A stretch of DNA of 64,000 bases from Neobacillus bataviensis LMG 21833 (GCF_000307875.1 NZ_AJLS01000123.1:1-64000), one strand, 5' to 3'. Shown: positions 28,891-37,925, counted from the first letter of the stretch. The notes: generated from the letters alone by a model not told the origin. Numbers and translations are program-made.

Positions 28891-29035
28891 TACTATTGAG
28901 TAAATTTAGGTTGAATTTTATAAATTTTTTAAAGGATTTTTAAGCAGTCATAACCAAAATTTAATTTCTGAATATAAATGAAAAATAATTAGAAATCATT
29001 TAACCATATTCTCGATAATTTTCTTGAAAAATTCA

Positions 29036-29065
29036 TTGACATTGCTCACCATTGTAGCGTATTAT
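29036..29065 (+). promoter_or_regulatory. SigA promoter of the metK leader
   Basis: TTGACA (29036-29041) and TATTAT (29060-29065) are separated by 18 bp and lie just upstream of the SAM riboswitch. Confidence 0.75.
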
Positions 29066-29084
29066 TCTGATTTGAACGGATACT

Positions 29085-29271
29085 CTCTTATCCCGAGCTG
29101 GTGGAGGGACAGGCCCAATGAAACCCAGCAACCTGCAATATGAAAAGAATGACCGCTAAACAGGTCCTTTTCTGGATGCGAAGGTGCTAATCTGACGCAA
29201 GGCTTGCTCCTTGAACGATAAGAGTGAAAGGCCCGGAACAACCTTTCCTCACTATGGTAAGGTTTTTTGTT
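29085..29271 (+). ncRNA. SAM-I (S-box) riboswitch with attenuator, upstream of metK
   Basis: The aptamer closes with P1 arms CTCTTATC (29085-29092) and GATAAGAG (29217-29224). Inside are the S-box hallmarks GAGCTGGTGGAGGGACAGGC and CCCAATGAAACCCAGCAACC, then AAGGTGCTAA. An intrinsic terminator (about 29240-29271) follows. S-box leaders end transcription when SAM is abundant, which makes metK feedback-controlled. Confidence 0.95.
29240..29271 (+). terminator. Attenuator terminator of the SAM riboswitch
   Basis: The arms AACCTTTCC (29240-29248) and GGTAAGGTT (29256-29264) pair with one mismatch, followed by six Ts. Confidence 0.8.
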
Positions 29272-29424
29272 TTGTATAAGTCCTTTTATAAAAATAGTCT
29301 CTAATAAAAATCCTTTGTTTATTTCATACTAAGGGAATGAGTACCGTATCAATTCACGAGGTTCAAGAAGTATTCCTGTAACCTTCATCAAACCTCGATG
29401 ACTCATAATATAGGAGGAATTCAG

Positions 29425-30624
29425 ATGTCAACAAAACGTCGTTTGTTCACTTCTGAATCAGTAACTGAAGGTCATCCCGATAAGATCTGTGACCAAATTT
29501 CTGATTCCATTTTAGATGCTATTTTAGCGAAGGATGCGAATGCCCGCGTTGCTGCTGAAACTTCAGTAACAACTGGATTAGTTCTAGTTGCCGGTGAAAT
29601 CACGACTTCTACTTACGTGGATATTCCGAAGATTGTTCGTGAAACCGTAAAAGGTATTGGGTACGATCGTGCTAAATATGGCTTCGATTCGGAAACTTGT
29701 GCCGTTTTAACTTCCATTGGTGAACAAAGTCCTGACATTGCCATGGGTGTCGATCAGGCCTTAGAAGCACGTGAAGGGCTAATGTCCGATGAAGAAATCG
29801 AAGCAATTGGAGCAGGTGACCAAGGATTAATGTTTGGTTTTGCTTGTAATGAAACAAATGAGCTAATGCCTCTTCCAATTTCTCTCGCACACAAGCTTGC
29901 TCGCAAATTAACAGAGGTACGTAAAGATAAGGTTCTTGAGTACCTTCGTCCAGATGGAAAAACGCAAGTAACCGTTGAGTATGATGAAAATGACAAGCCA
30001 GTTCGCATTGATACTATTGTTATCTCAACACAACATAATCCGGAAGTAACGTTGGAGCAAATTCAACGGAACTTGAAGGAATATGTTATCAATCCGGTTG
30101 TTCCAAAAGAATTAATAGATGAAAATACAAAATATTTCATTAATCCAACAGGCCGTTTCGTTATTGGCGGACCTCAAGGAGATGCCGGCTTAACTGGTCG
30201 TAAAATTATTGTTGATACTTACGGCGGCTATGCTCGTCATGGCGGCGGTGCCTTCTCTGGTAAGGATCCCACAAAGGTTGACCGTTCAGCTGCTTATGCT
30301 GCCCGTTATGTGGCTAAAAATATCGTTGCAGCAGGCCTTGCTGACAAAGTAGAAGTTCAGCTTGCCTATGCCATTGGTGTTGCTAGACCGGTTTCGATTG
30401 CAATTGATACATTTGGTACAGGTAAAGTAAGCGAAGAGGTCCTTGTTGATCTTGTTAGTGAAAACTTTGACCTTCGCCCGGCGGGAATCATTAAGATGCT
30501 TGACCTTCGTCGCCCAATCTACAAGCAAACAGCTGCATACGGCCACTTCGGACGTACAGATGTTGACCTTCCATGGGAGCGTACAGATAAAGCAGAAACC
30601 TTACGTGGCCAAGCAAATCTATAA
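29425..30624 (+). CDS. metK: S-adenosylmethionine synthetase MetK
   Basis: MetK makes SAM from methionine and ATP. The TEGHPDK ATP-binding stretch near the N-terminus, the [12 protein letters not shown] hexapeptide region and the [19 protein letters not shown] loop are intact. The ATG at 29425 has AGGAGG seven bases upstream; the frame is open to 29398 but that extension is not conserved. Length 399 aa is typical. Expression is under the S-box leader. Confidence 0.98.
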   Translation: MSTKRRLFTSESVTEGHPDKICDQISDSILDAILAKDANARVAAETSVTTGLVLVAGEITTSTYVDIPKIVRETVKGIGYDRAKYGFDSETCAVLTSIGEQSPDIAMGVDQALEAREGLMSDEEIEAIGAGDQGLMFGFACNETNELMPLPISLAHKLARKLTEVRKDKVLEYLRPDGKTQVTVEYDENDKPVRIDTIVISTQHNPEVTLEQIQRNLKEYVINPVVPKELIDENTKYFINPTGRFVIGGPQGDAGLTGRKIIVDTYGGYARHGGGAFSGKDPTKVDRSAAYAARYVAKNIVAAGLADKVEVQLAYAIGVARPVSIAIDTFGTGKVSEEVLVDLVSENFDLRPAGIIKMLDLRRPIYKQTAAYGHFGRTDVDLPWERTDKAETLRGQANL

Positions 30625-30631
30625 TATAATG

Positions 30632-30664
30632 GGGAGTTGCATATTATATGTAACTCCCGTTTTT
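30632..30664 (+). terminator. Terminator after metK
   Basis: An 11-bp stem with one G-T pair (30632-30642 with 30648-30658) is followed by Ts. Confidence 0.8.
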
Positions 30665-30852
30665 AATTTTCGTCTAATTCCTGTACAGTAATCCAGATGA
30701 ATGGAATACCATGTTTAAGTAGGTCTATAGATGTGAAAAATAAGGGATACTATTTTTCCTTATGTTCACAGTGCCATTTTTTTTAAAAAAGTGGTAGTAT
30801 TAGAGGGATGTTTTTTAGAGGATATTTTGAAATGGAGTAGGTGAGGTACATA

Positions 30853-32748
30853 ATGTGTGGTTTTATCGGTTGTGTACACGACAAAACACAAATCTATAGT
30901 GAAGAACAAAAACAACAGTTTAAAAATATGAACGATATCATTACCCATCGCGGACCAGATGATGATGGGTTTTATTATGATGACCATATCCAGTTTGGCT
31001 TCCGCCGCTTGAGTATCATTGATATTGAGAGCGGTCACCAACCGCTAACGTATGAAAATGAGCGCTATTGGATTATTTTTAACGGTGAGATTTATAACTA
31101 TGTTGAACTTCGTGAAGAACTTTTGAAAGAAGGATTGTCTTTTGCGACAAGTTCCGATACAGAAGTTATTATCGCCCTATACAGTCATTTGAAAGAAAAG
31201 GCTGTTGAAAAACTGCGCGGGATGTTTGCGTTTGTGATTTGGGATAAACAAGAGCAGACACTTTACGGGGCACGCGATCCGTTTGGAATCAAACCGTTCT
31301 TCTATTTTGAAGATGGAGAGAGAACATTCTTTGCTTCTGAGAAAAAGAGTATTTTGCTTGCCTTAGAAAATGATGTACTTAATTATGATTCCTTACAGCA
31401 CTATTTGACCTATCAATTTGTTCCAGAACCAAATACTTTGTCTGAAGGAATTTACAAGCTCGAGCCTGGTCATTATTTTACAAAAAAAGTCGATTCGGCT
31501 ATGGAGATTAAACGGTATTGGAAAGCCCAATTTAGGCCAGTACAAAAATCTGAAGATGATTTCATTAAAGAAATTCGTGATGTGTTATTTGATTCAGTTG
31601 AAAAACATATGCGCAGCGATGTTCCGGTTGGGTCGTTCCTTTCTGGGGGAATTGATTCCTCGATCATTGCATCCATTGCCAAACAATTTCACCCTGCTAT
31701 AAAAACATTCTCTGTTGGCTTTGAACACAATGGCTTTAGTGAAATTGATGTTGCCAAAGAAACTGCTGAAAAGCTTGGTGTCGAAAACATTAGCTATGTG
31801 ATTTCACCGGAAGAATATATGAATGAAGTTCCGAAAATCATGTGGCATATGGACGATCCGCTTGCCGACCCTGCCTGCGTGCCGCTTTATTTCGTTTCTC
31901 GTGAAGCACGCAAACACGTAACGGTTGTGCTTTCAGGAGAAGGTGCAGATGAGTTGTTTGGCGGCTACAATATTTACCGTGAACCGCAATCGCTAGAAGT
32001 ATTTAATAAAATCCCACGAGTAGGAAAAGTGCTGTTAAAAGGGATTGCCAACATGATGCCTGAAGGAATGAAAGGCAAAAGCTTTATTGAACGCGGCGTC
32101 ACTCCAATGGAAGAACGTTATATCGGGAATGCGAAAATGTTCACAGAGGAAGAAAAACGTGATCTTTTAAATGTTTATCATGAGGGATTAAATTACCTAG
32201 ATGTAACAAACCCTCTTTACCAGGAATCGAGAGGATATGACCCTGTTGATCGCATGCAGTATATTGATATTCATACGTGGATGCGTGGGGATATCTTACT
32301 TAAGGCCGATAGAGTGACAATGGCCCATTCACTTGAACTAAGGGTGCCATTCCTTGATAAGGCCGTGTTTGAGGTTGCTTCAAAAATTCCTACAAGCTTG
32401 AAAACAGCGAATGGAACAACGAAGTATATTCTACGAAAAGCGGCAGAAGGAATTGTTCCGGCACATGTGCTTGATCGGAAGAAGCTTGGTTTCCCTGTGC
32501 CAATCCGCCACTGGTTAAAAAATGAAATGAATGATTGGGCGAAGAAAATTATCCGCGAAAGCAATACGGATCATTTAATCAACAAAGCATACGTCTTGAG
32601 ACTGCTTGAAGACCATTGCCAAGGTAAAGCTGATAATAGTCGAAAAATCTGGACGGTTCTGATGTTCATGGTTTGGCATCAAGTGTATGTGGAGAATGTT
32701 TATTCATTTCAACGTGATTTTGCCTTACAAAAAGAATTACAACATTAA
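30853..32748 (+). CDS. asnB: Asparagine synthetase (glutamine-hydrolysing) AsnB
   Basis: AsnB amidates aspartate with glutamine nitrogen. The mature nucleophile is Cys2 (MCGFIGCV), which fixes the start at the ATG at 30853 rather than the GTG 12 bases earlier. The glutaminase half has NGEIYNY and the C-terminal half the PP-loop SGGIDSS and the GEGADELFGGY motif. It is 631 aa, as B. subtilis AsnB. It follows metK, as in B. subtilis, and has its own terminator. Confidence 0.96.
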   Translation: MCGFIGCVHDKTQIYSEEQKQQFKNMNDIITHRGPDDDGFYYDDHIQFGFRRLSIIDIESGHQPLTYENERYWIIFNGEIYNYVELREELLKEGLSFATSSDTEVIIALYSHLKEKAVEKLRGMFAFVIWDKQEQTLYGARDPFGIKPFFYFEDGERTFFASEKKSILLALENDVLNYDSLQHYLTYQFVPEPNTLSEGIYKLEPGHYFTKKVDSAMEIKRYWKAQFRPVQKSEDDFIKEIRDVLFDSVEKHMRSDVPVGSFLSGGIDSSIIASIAKQFHPAIKTFSVGFEHNGFSEIDVAKETAEKLGVENISYVISPEEYMNEVPKIMWHMDDPLADPACVPLYFVSREARKHVTVVLSGEGADELFGGYNIYREPQSLEVFNKIPRVGKVLLKGIANMMPEGMKGKSFIERGVTPMEERYIGNAKMFTEEEKRDLLNVYHEGLNYLDVTNPLYQESRGYDPVDRMQYIDIHTWMRGDILLKADRVTMAHSLELRVPFLDKAVFEVASKIPTSLKTANGTTKYILRKAAEGIVPAHVLDRKKLGFPVPIRHWLKNEMNDWAKKIIRESNTDHLINKAYVLRLLEDHCQGKADNSRKIWTVLMFMVWHQVYVENVYSFQRDFALQKELQH

Positions 32749-32752
32749 ACAG

Positions 32753-32783
32753 AAAGCACCCATTTAAATAGTGGGTGCTTTTC
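32753..32783 (+). terminator. Terminator after asnB
   Basis: A 10-bp perfect stem (AAAGCACCCA at 32753-32762, TGGGTGCTTT at 32772-32781) is followed by a short T tract. Confidence 0.75.
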
Positions 32784-32789
32784 CAAATT

Positions 32790-33302
32790 TCATGACTGTA
32801 ATGATTTATAATATTGACCCTTCTCCGCATATGATATACAAATGCGTTCCATTTCTTTCTTATCTTCTGGAGTCAATTCTCTAATAACTTTTGCGGGTCT
32901 GCCAAATGCTAAAGTATTAGGTGGGATTTTCTTTCCTTGTGGTACAAGACTACCGGCACCAATAAAGGCTCCTTCACCAATTTCGGCATTATCAAGGATA
33001 ATGGAACCCATGCCTATCAAGGCACGTTTTCTTATGATGCAGCTATGCAGGATTACCTGATGTCCAATCGTAACTTCATCTTCTAAAATTAGCGGGTTAT
33101 TAGGGCTTTGGTGTAAGATAGAGTTATCTTGGATATTCACTTTATTACCAATCCTCGTTGGTGCAATGTCACCTCTTATAATCGAGTTAAACCAGACACT
33201 GGACTGTTCACCAATTTCAACATCACCAGTAATCGTAACATAATCAGCAATAAAGGCAGTTTCAGCAATTAGCGGGTATTTATCTTTAAAGGGATAGATC
33301 AT
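32790..33302 (-). CDS. ytoA: Gamma-carbonic anhydrase-like protein YtoA
   Basis: The 170-aa protein is a left-handed beta-helix of hexapeptide repeats, with the three metal-ligand-type histidines in SILHQSPNN and TIGHQVILHSCII. Such proteins are trimers; most are annotated gamma-carbonic anhydrase-like or acetyltransferase-like and activity varies. AAAAAAGGAGCAC precedes the ATG. It corresponds to B. subtilis YtoA by position. Confidence 0.87.
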   Translation of the reverse strand: MIYPFKDKYPLIAETAFIADYVTITGDVEIGEQSSVWFNSIIRGDIAPTRIGNKVNIQDNSILHQSPNNPLILEDEVTIGHQVILHSCIIRKRALIGMGSIILDNAEIGEGAFIGAGSLVPQGKKIPPNTLAFGRPAKVIRELTPEDKKEMERICISYAEKGQYYKSLQS

Positions 33303-33326
33303 TAGGTGTGCTCCTTTTTTAAATTG

Positions 33327-33449
33327 TCTAGCTCCAGCGCCTAGCCCCTCGGGTCATAAGTCGCCCCGCTGTGGTGGCTGGGAAACTGCCTCCTCGCGGT
33401 TCGTCTTATGCCATGCCTGAGGCTGACCAAGGCGCTTGCGCTTTTCTTT
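33327..33449. repeat. Imperfect long-hairpin intergenic repeat (MITE-like)
   Basis: A GC-rich block of about 120 bp lies between ytoA and ytpA. Outer arms AGCGCCT (33336-33342) and AGGCGCT (33430-33436) and inner arms CATAAG (33355-33360) and CTTATG (33405-33410) give an elongated stem-loop. I recall very similar blocks (TGTCTAGCTCCAGCGCC ... GGCGCTTGCGCTTTT) scattered in many Bacillaceae genomes. It is non-coding and much richer in GC than its surroundings. Confidence 0.75.
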
Positions 33450-33523
33450 GATGATTCTATTGTAGCGATGCTGAAAGCGATTTTCAAAAAATACACCTTA
33501 TTTAATGTCTAGGGGGAAAAAAA

Positions 33524-34327
33524 ATGTGGAAGTGGGAAGCTGAAGGGGAAGCAAAGGCGGTGATCGTAATCGTTCATGGGGCAATGGAACACCATGGCAG
33601 ATATGGCTGGCTGATTGAAATGTGGCGGTTATCCGGCTTTCATGTCATCATGGCTGACCTTCCAGGGCAAGGAATGACAACAAGAGCCAACCGCGGCCAT
33701 ATTGATTCCTTCGATGAGTATATAATAGAGGTAAAGGATTGGGTTCAAGCCGCCTACCGCTATGAACTGCCTGTGTTTTTACTGGGGCATAGTATGGGGG
33801 GATTAATTTCAATCCGCTTATTGCAGGAAGAACGATTAAATATTGCAGGTGTGATTCTCTCCTCTCCATGTTTAGGACTCATTCACACGCCGTCGAAATT
33901 TTTAGACGTCATGTCACATGTTTTAAATGTTGTTTATCCTTCCCTGAGGATCAATTCAGGATTAACCGTCCAAATGGCGACAAGAAACGATGATGTACGT
34001 GAAGCAGATTCTAATGATACGCTTTACGTGACAAAGGTTTCTGTCAGATGGTATCGTGAATTAGCGGGTGCGATTAAGGAAGCATTTGTAAATCTTGAAA
34101 AAATGCAGGATATCCCGATGCTTGTGATGCAAGGTGGGGATGATAAAATTGTCAATAAAGCAACTGTAAAAGAATGGTTTAATAACGTTCCATTATCTGA
34201 AAAAAGATTTAAGGAATGGCCGAAATGCTATCATGAAATCTTTAACGAACCAGAGCGGGAAGAGGTTTTTGAATACGCAAAGGATTTCGTTAACAGTCAA
34301 TTAAAAGCAATTGGTTATATCGTCTAG
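33524..34327 (+). CDS. ytpA: Alpha/beta hydrolase YtpA (lysophospholipase type)
   Basis: The protein (267 aa) has HGAMEHHGRY near the N-terminus, the nucleophile elbow GHSMGG, an aspartate in MQGGDDKIV and a histidine in CYHEIFNE: a monoglyceride-lipase-like fold. B. subtilis YtpA is linked to formation of bacilysocin, a lysophosphatidylglycerol antibiotic. AGGGGG precedes the ATG. ytpB follows after 17 bp, so they form an operon. Confidence 0.88.
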   Translation: MWKWEAEGEAKAVIVIVHGAMEHHGRYGWLIEMWRLSGFHVIMADLPGQGMTTRANRGHIDSFDEYIIEVKDWVQAAYRYELPVFLLGHSMGGLISIRLLQEERLNIAGVILSSPCLGLIHTPSKFLDVMSHVLNVVYPSLRINSGLTVQMATRNDDVREADSNDTLYVTKVSVRWYRELAGAIKEAFVNLEKMQDIPMLVMQGGDDKIVNKATVKEWFNNVPLSEKRFKEWPKCYHEIFNEPEREEVFEYAKDFVNSQLKAIGYIV

Positions 34328-34344
34328 AAAGGTGTGTAATTTCC

Positions 34345-35427
34345 ATGAAGCCAATCACCCTCATGTCAAGGGTCTATCGAAAAATACTTCCAGCAGCCCA
34401 CCAAGAATTGGCATATTGGAGAAGCCGTGCTGAAAAAATACCAAACCCAGAATTAAGAAATCAGGCACTTGCGAGCATCGAGCACAAAACTTTCCACTGT
34501 GAAGGAGGTGCGATCCTTGCACTTACTGCCGGTGAGGATTATAAAAAGGCAGTCAGGTTTATCGTTGCCTATCAAACAATCAGTGATTATTTGGATAATC
34601 TTTGTGATCGGAGCACTTCTCTTGATCCTGATGATTTCGCCGCTTTACACCAATCCATGTCAGATGCTCTTGTCCTTCATGCTGATCAGAAAAATTACTA
34701 CCGGCTCCGTGCGGATCAGGATGACGACGGTTATTTGCATGATTTATCTGAAACCTGCCGTTCCGTTTTAAGAGAGGTCCAGCATTATCCTCTCATTAAA
34801 GATTATCTCCTTGAATTATGCCAGTACTATTGTGATTTGCAAATTCACAAGCATGTGGCGAAGGAGGATCGGGTGCCACGTCTTGAAAATTGGTTTCAAC
34901 ACTATCAGGATGAGCTTCCTGAAATGGAATGGTATGAATTTTCAGCGTGCTCGGGTTCCACACTGGGGATTTTTTGTTTAATCTCTTATGCAATGCGTGC
35001 GGATTTTCAAGCAAGTGATGCTGAAAATATTCGGAAAGGATACTTTCCCTACATTCAAGGATTACATATTCTTTTAGACTATTTTATCGACCAAGAAGAG
35101 GATATGGCAGGAGGCGACCTGAATTTCTGCTCTTACTATAAAAGTGAGGAAACCCTTTTCCACCGCTTAAAGCATTTTTTAACAGAGGCAGATAGACACA
35201 CCGAATACCTTCCGCATAAAAAGTTCCATCAGCTGATTAACCGCGGTTTGTTAGGGATTTATCTTTCGGATGGAAAAGTTCGCAAACAGAAAAATGTCCG
35301 TAAACTGGCAAAGGGCATTATAAAATCCGGTGGATGGATTAGTTATTTCTTTTATTTCAATGGACTAGCTTATCGTTCGTTTCAAAAATCTGTACCCGCG
35401 TTTGTGACGAGATTATTGGCAAAATAA
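34345..35427 (+). CDS. ytpB: Tetraprenyl-beta-curcumene synthase YtpB
   Basis: The B. subtilis orthologue cyclises heptaprenyl diphosphate to tetraprenyl-beta-curcumene, the first step of sesquarterpene synthesis, although it resembles no classical terpene cyclase. The aspartate-rich motif DYLDNLCD (81-88) and a second acidic cluster DYFIDQEED are present. Length 360 aa is normal. AGAAAGGTGTG precedes the ATG. The squalene-hopene-type cyclase for the second step is not in this window. Confidence 0.9.
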   Translation: MKPITLMSRVYRKILPAAHQELAYWRSRAEKIPNPELRNQALASIEHKTFHCEGGAILALTAGEDYKKAVRFIVAYQTISDYLDNLCDRSTSLDPDDFAALHQSMSDALVLHADQKNYYRLRADQDDDGYLHDLSETCRSVLREVQHYPLIKDYLLELCQYYCDLQIHKHVAKEDRVPRLENWFQHYQDELPEMEWYEFSACSGSTLGIFCLISYAMRADFQASDAENIRKGYFPYIQGLHILLDYFIDQEEDMAGGDLNFCSYYKSEETLFHRLKHFLTEADRHTEYLPHKKFHQLINRGLLGIYLSDGKVRKQKNVRKLAKGIIKSGGWISYFFYFNGLAYRSFQKSVPAFVTRLLAK

Positions 35428-35454
35428 AAACCAGGGCATCGGCCTGGTTTTTTA
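35427..35454. terminator. Bidirectional terminator between ytpB and ytqB
   Basis: AAACCAGG pairs with CCTGGTTT around a 7-nt loop, with A-run left and T-run right. It abuts both converging stop codons. Confidence 0.8.
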
Positions 35455-36024
35455 ACGTTTTTCAATCGCAACGATAAACGGCGGGTTGTTTTGTTGATTA
35501 ATGAATTGATATTGCAGGACATGGGCTGTCTTTTGATCCAATTGTTGGCAGTAGGGAAGAAGAAAATCTCGTTCTACCGCACCTTGCTCATGTCCGTGGT
35601 AGATAACAAGGACGATGATCCCCTCCGGAGCCATCATTTTCAATAACTGCTCGATGGCGGCAATCGTCGTTTCCGCACGAGTGACAATCGTTTTATCACT
35701 GCCAGGAAGATAGCCTAGATTAAAAATGGCTCCCTTAATTTTTCCATGATCATCGGCAGGGATCTTATCCGAGAGCTGTTCATGACCTGCATGAAACAGG
35801 GTAACCCACTCCGAAAGGTTATGTTCCGTCAAGCGGTCACTCGTTGCCGAGATCGCCTCTTCCTGAACATCAAATCCGTAAACTTTTCCTGTTTCACCAA
35901 CAAGGCTTGCTAAAAAAATGGTGTCATGTCCATTTCCGACTGTTGCATCTACGACCACATCACCAGGTTTAACGACTCTGTCCAGTAAATTTTTCGCAAA
36001 CGGAAGGATCCGCTCCATTTTCAT
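35452..36024 (-). CDS. mnmM: tRNA wobble-uridine methyltransferase YtqB/MnmM
   Basis: The 190-aa protein is a class I SAM-dependent methyltransferase (VVDATVGNGHDTIFLA as motif I, GFDVQEEAI as motif II, then AIFNLGYLPGSDK). This is the rRNA_methylase-like YtqB family; published work, as I recall, identifies it as MnmM, which makes mnm5s2U from nm5s2U at tRNA position 34. It overlaps the radical-SAM gene by four bases (ATGA), which fits a joint role. Confidence 0.87.
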   Translation of the reverse strand: MKMERILPFAKNLLDRVVKPGDVVVDATVGNGHDTIFLASLVGETGKVYGFDVQEEAISATSDRLTEHNLSEWVTLFHAGHEQLSDKIPADDHGKIKGAIFNLGYLPGSDKTIVTRAETTIAAIEQLLKMMAPEGIIVLVIYHGHEQGAVERDFLLPYCQQLDQKTAHVLQYQFINQQNNPPFIVAIEKR

Positions 36025-36980
36025 CGGTTTGGATTCCCATGAAAAAATTTACCCTGCCAACTGTCCCTTCGTTTCAGCTCCGCATCAATGGAATTCAACA
36101 CTTCCCACTTATTGACACTCCACATCGGGCCGACCATCAAGTCAATCGGGCCATCACCTGTTATGCGATGAACAATCATTTCCGGCGGTAAAATCTCCAA
36201 TTGGTCACATACTAAGTTTACGTAGTTCTCCTGAGAAAGAAACTCAAGCATCCCTTTTTCATATTGCTTGACCATCGGTGTGCCTTTTAGAAGATGCAGC
36301 AGATGAATTTTAATTCCTTGCACATCCAATTTAGCTACTTCGCGAGCTGTTTCCATCATCATGTCATAAGATTCAAGCGGCAATCCATTAATGATATGGG
36401 AACAAATGCGAATCCCATGCTTTCGTAATTTATTGACTCCCTCAACATAAGATTGAAAATCATGGGCACGATTAATCAGTAAGGCAGTGCGTTCGTGAAC
36501 CGTCTGCAGCCCGAGTTCAACCCATAAATAGGTGCGCTTATTTAATTCCGCTAAATATTCCACAACGTCATCCGGAAGACAATCGGGGCGAGTTGCAATC
36601 GATAATCCCACGACATCTTCTTGCTTTAGGACGGTTTCATATTTTTCACGAAGAACATCAACAGGTGCATGGGTATTTGTAAATGCCTGAAAGTAGGCCA
36701 TATATTTGCCATCTTTCCATTTCGTGTGCATCTTTTCTTTAATCTCATTAAATTGTGTTTCCAAGGTTTCTACACGGTTTCCGGCAAAATCACCGGAGCC
36801 TGCCGCGCTACAAAATGTACAGCCCCCATGTGCGACTGTACCGTCACGATTTGGACAATCAAAGCCGCCGTCAAGTGCCACTTTAAATACCTTATGGCCA
36901 AATTGCCCGCGCAGGTGATAATTCCATGTATGGTAACGTTTATCATCTAATGCATATTGAAAAGGTTTTGTCTGAAGCAT
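36021..36980 (-). CDS. ytqA: Radical SAM protein YtqA (TIGR01212 type, MnmL)
   Basis: The protein has an atypical radical-SAM cluster motif, FDCPNRDG followed by GGCTFC (C-x11-C-x2-C near residues 42-57), then the SIATRPDCLPD and WVELGLQT stretches of the elongator-like radical-SAM family. It is 319 aa. I recall recent work proposing that YtqA (MnmL) acts with MnmM in the Gram-positive route to mnm5s2U; the gene overlap supports this. AGGAGGTTTTCTG precedes the ATG. Confidence 0.87.
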   Translation of the reverse strand: MLQTKPFQYALDDKRYHTWNYHLRGQFGHKVFKVALDGGFDCPNRDGTVAHGGCTFCSAAGSGDFAGNRVETLETQFNEIKEKMHTKWKDGKYMAYFQAFTNTHAPVDVLREKYETVLKQEDVVGLSIATRPDCLPDDVVEYLAELNKRTYLWVELGLQTVHERTALLINRAHDFQSYVEGVNKLRKHGIRICSHIINGLPLESYDMMMETAREVAKLDVQGIKIHLLHLLKGTPMVKQYEKGMLEFLSQENYVNLVCDQLEILPPEMIVHRITGDGPIDLMVGPMWSVNKWEVLNSIDAELKRRDSWQGKFFHGNPNR

Positions 36981-37189
36981 TCAGAAAACCTCCTTTTAAA
37001 AATTAAATTCACATAAGGTCAATTTTAGCATGAAGCGAAAGGCTTAACCAAATGTAATTGTTTCAAGTGGAATTGCCAACATTTTGCCAGCTGTTCGTGT
37101 AATAGGAAAAAGAATGGAGAACACAATAAGAAATGAAGCAGTGCGTGCTTCAAAAAGAGATTGTGCCACAACATGGAGGAGGTTCTTAA

Positions 37190-37453
37190 ATGGCTACTCG
37201 CGACTCAATGAACAATCTTATGCAGCAGGTTGAGGATACCATTCGCTATGCCGAAGAACAATACAAACAAAGCAGTCTTCAGGAGCAATATAATGATGAT
37301 AATTATACAACTGCGCTGCAACAGCTAGAAGAGACCTATCAAGATATTGCCAAAATGGCTCTGAGTGCAAATTCGCAGCAACGAGAGCAACTCCATAGAA
37401 TGAGGCTTCAGCTGCAGCAACTGCAAAATTCAATGATTCTAGAAGAGCTTTAA
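37190..37453 (+). CDS. ytzC: DUF2524 family protein YtzC
   Basis: This 87-aa protein is highly helical and Gln-rich (MQQVEDTIRYAEEQYKQ, then QQREQLHRMRLQLQQLQ) and probably forms a coiled coil. It matches the YtzC/DUF2524 family of bacilli, of unknown function. GGAGGAGG precedes the ATG. The next small gene starts 16 bp downstream. Confidence 0.82.
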   Translation: MATRDSMNNLMQQVEDTIRYAEEQYKQSSLQEQYNDDNYTTALQQLEETYQDIAKMALSANSQQREQLHRMRLQLQQLQNSMILEEL

Positions 37454-37469
37454 AAGGAGGGGAACCTTT

Positions 37470-37634
37470 TTGAAAAAACGTTCAAAGCAGCAAAATCCAG
37501 AACAAACCACTCGGAATGGTGTCAACAATCAAGATCTCGAACTAGGGCAGGATGTGGATCTTGTAAAACAAGCGAAAAAGAAATATGAACAATCAGGCGG
37601 ACAGCCAGTGAAATCGAAAATGCACCAAGAATAA
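37470..37634 (+). CDS. Small basic hydrophilic protein, 54 aa
   Basis: The frame encodes MKKRSKQQNPEQTTRNG followed by NNQDLELGQDVDLVKQAKKK. The start is TTG at 37470 with AAAAGGAGGGG upstream, a strong ribosome binding site, and a terminator follows. The composition (Lys/Gln/Asn rich, no hydrophobic core) recalls small spore or nucleic-acid-binding proteins, but I do not recognise a family. It is probably cotranscribed with ytzC. Confidence 0.65.
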   Translation: MKKRSKQQNPEQTTRNGVNNQDLELGQDVDLVKQAKKKYEQSGGQPVKSKMHQE

Positions 37635-37654
37635 GAACGGCTATAAAAAATGTA

Positions 37655-37690
37655 AAAAATCTCTCAACAATTTGTTGGGAGATTTTTTTC
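37655..37690 (+). terminator. Terminator after the ytzC pair
   Basis: A 15-bp stem with one G-T pair (37655-37669 with 37673-37687) and a 3-nt loop runs into Ts. Confidence 0.88.
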
Positions 37691-37804
37691 AAGCGGTTAC
37701 AAAAAAACGTTTAAAAAGTACTCGGCAATTCAATTTCTTAATAAAAACAACTTGAAAATAGAAGAAATTTGTGTTCACACTTTGGCAACAACTGGTGTTT
37801 AATG

Positions 37805-37820
37805 TGTGATGTACGTCACA
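37805..37820. promoter_or_regulatory. Fnr/Crp-type palindrome, distal site of the nrf operon
   Basis: TGTGATGTACGTCACA is a perfect TGTGA-N6-TCACA palindrome. A weak -10-like TAAATA lies about 30 bp downstream, which would put the site near -41.5, the activating position of Fnr. Confidence 0.65.
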
Positions 37821-37880
37821 GAATGGGAATATCTATCATGGTTTAAATAAGGTATGGATTCACGAAAACCCCCACCATTT

Positions 37881-37916
37881 GTTAGGAAACCATTGGGTCA
37901 GCCTAACACTTTTTTA
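37881..37916 (+). other. Hairpin followed by a T-run in the nrf leader
   Basis: GTTAGG (37881-37886) pairs with CCTAAC (37902-37907), with a smaller ACC/GGT pairing inside, and TTTTTT follows. It lies between the two Fnr-type sites and could act as an attenuator if the distal promoter is used. The stem is short. Confidence 0.35.
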
Positions 37917-37925
37917 TGACCCTTA

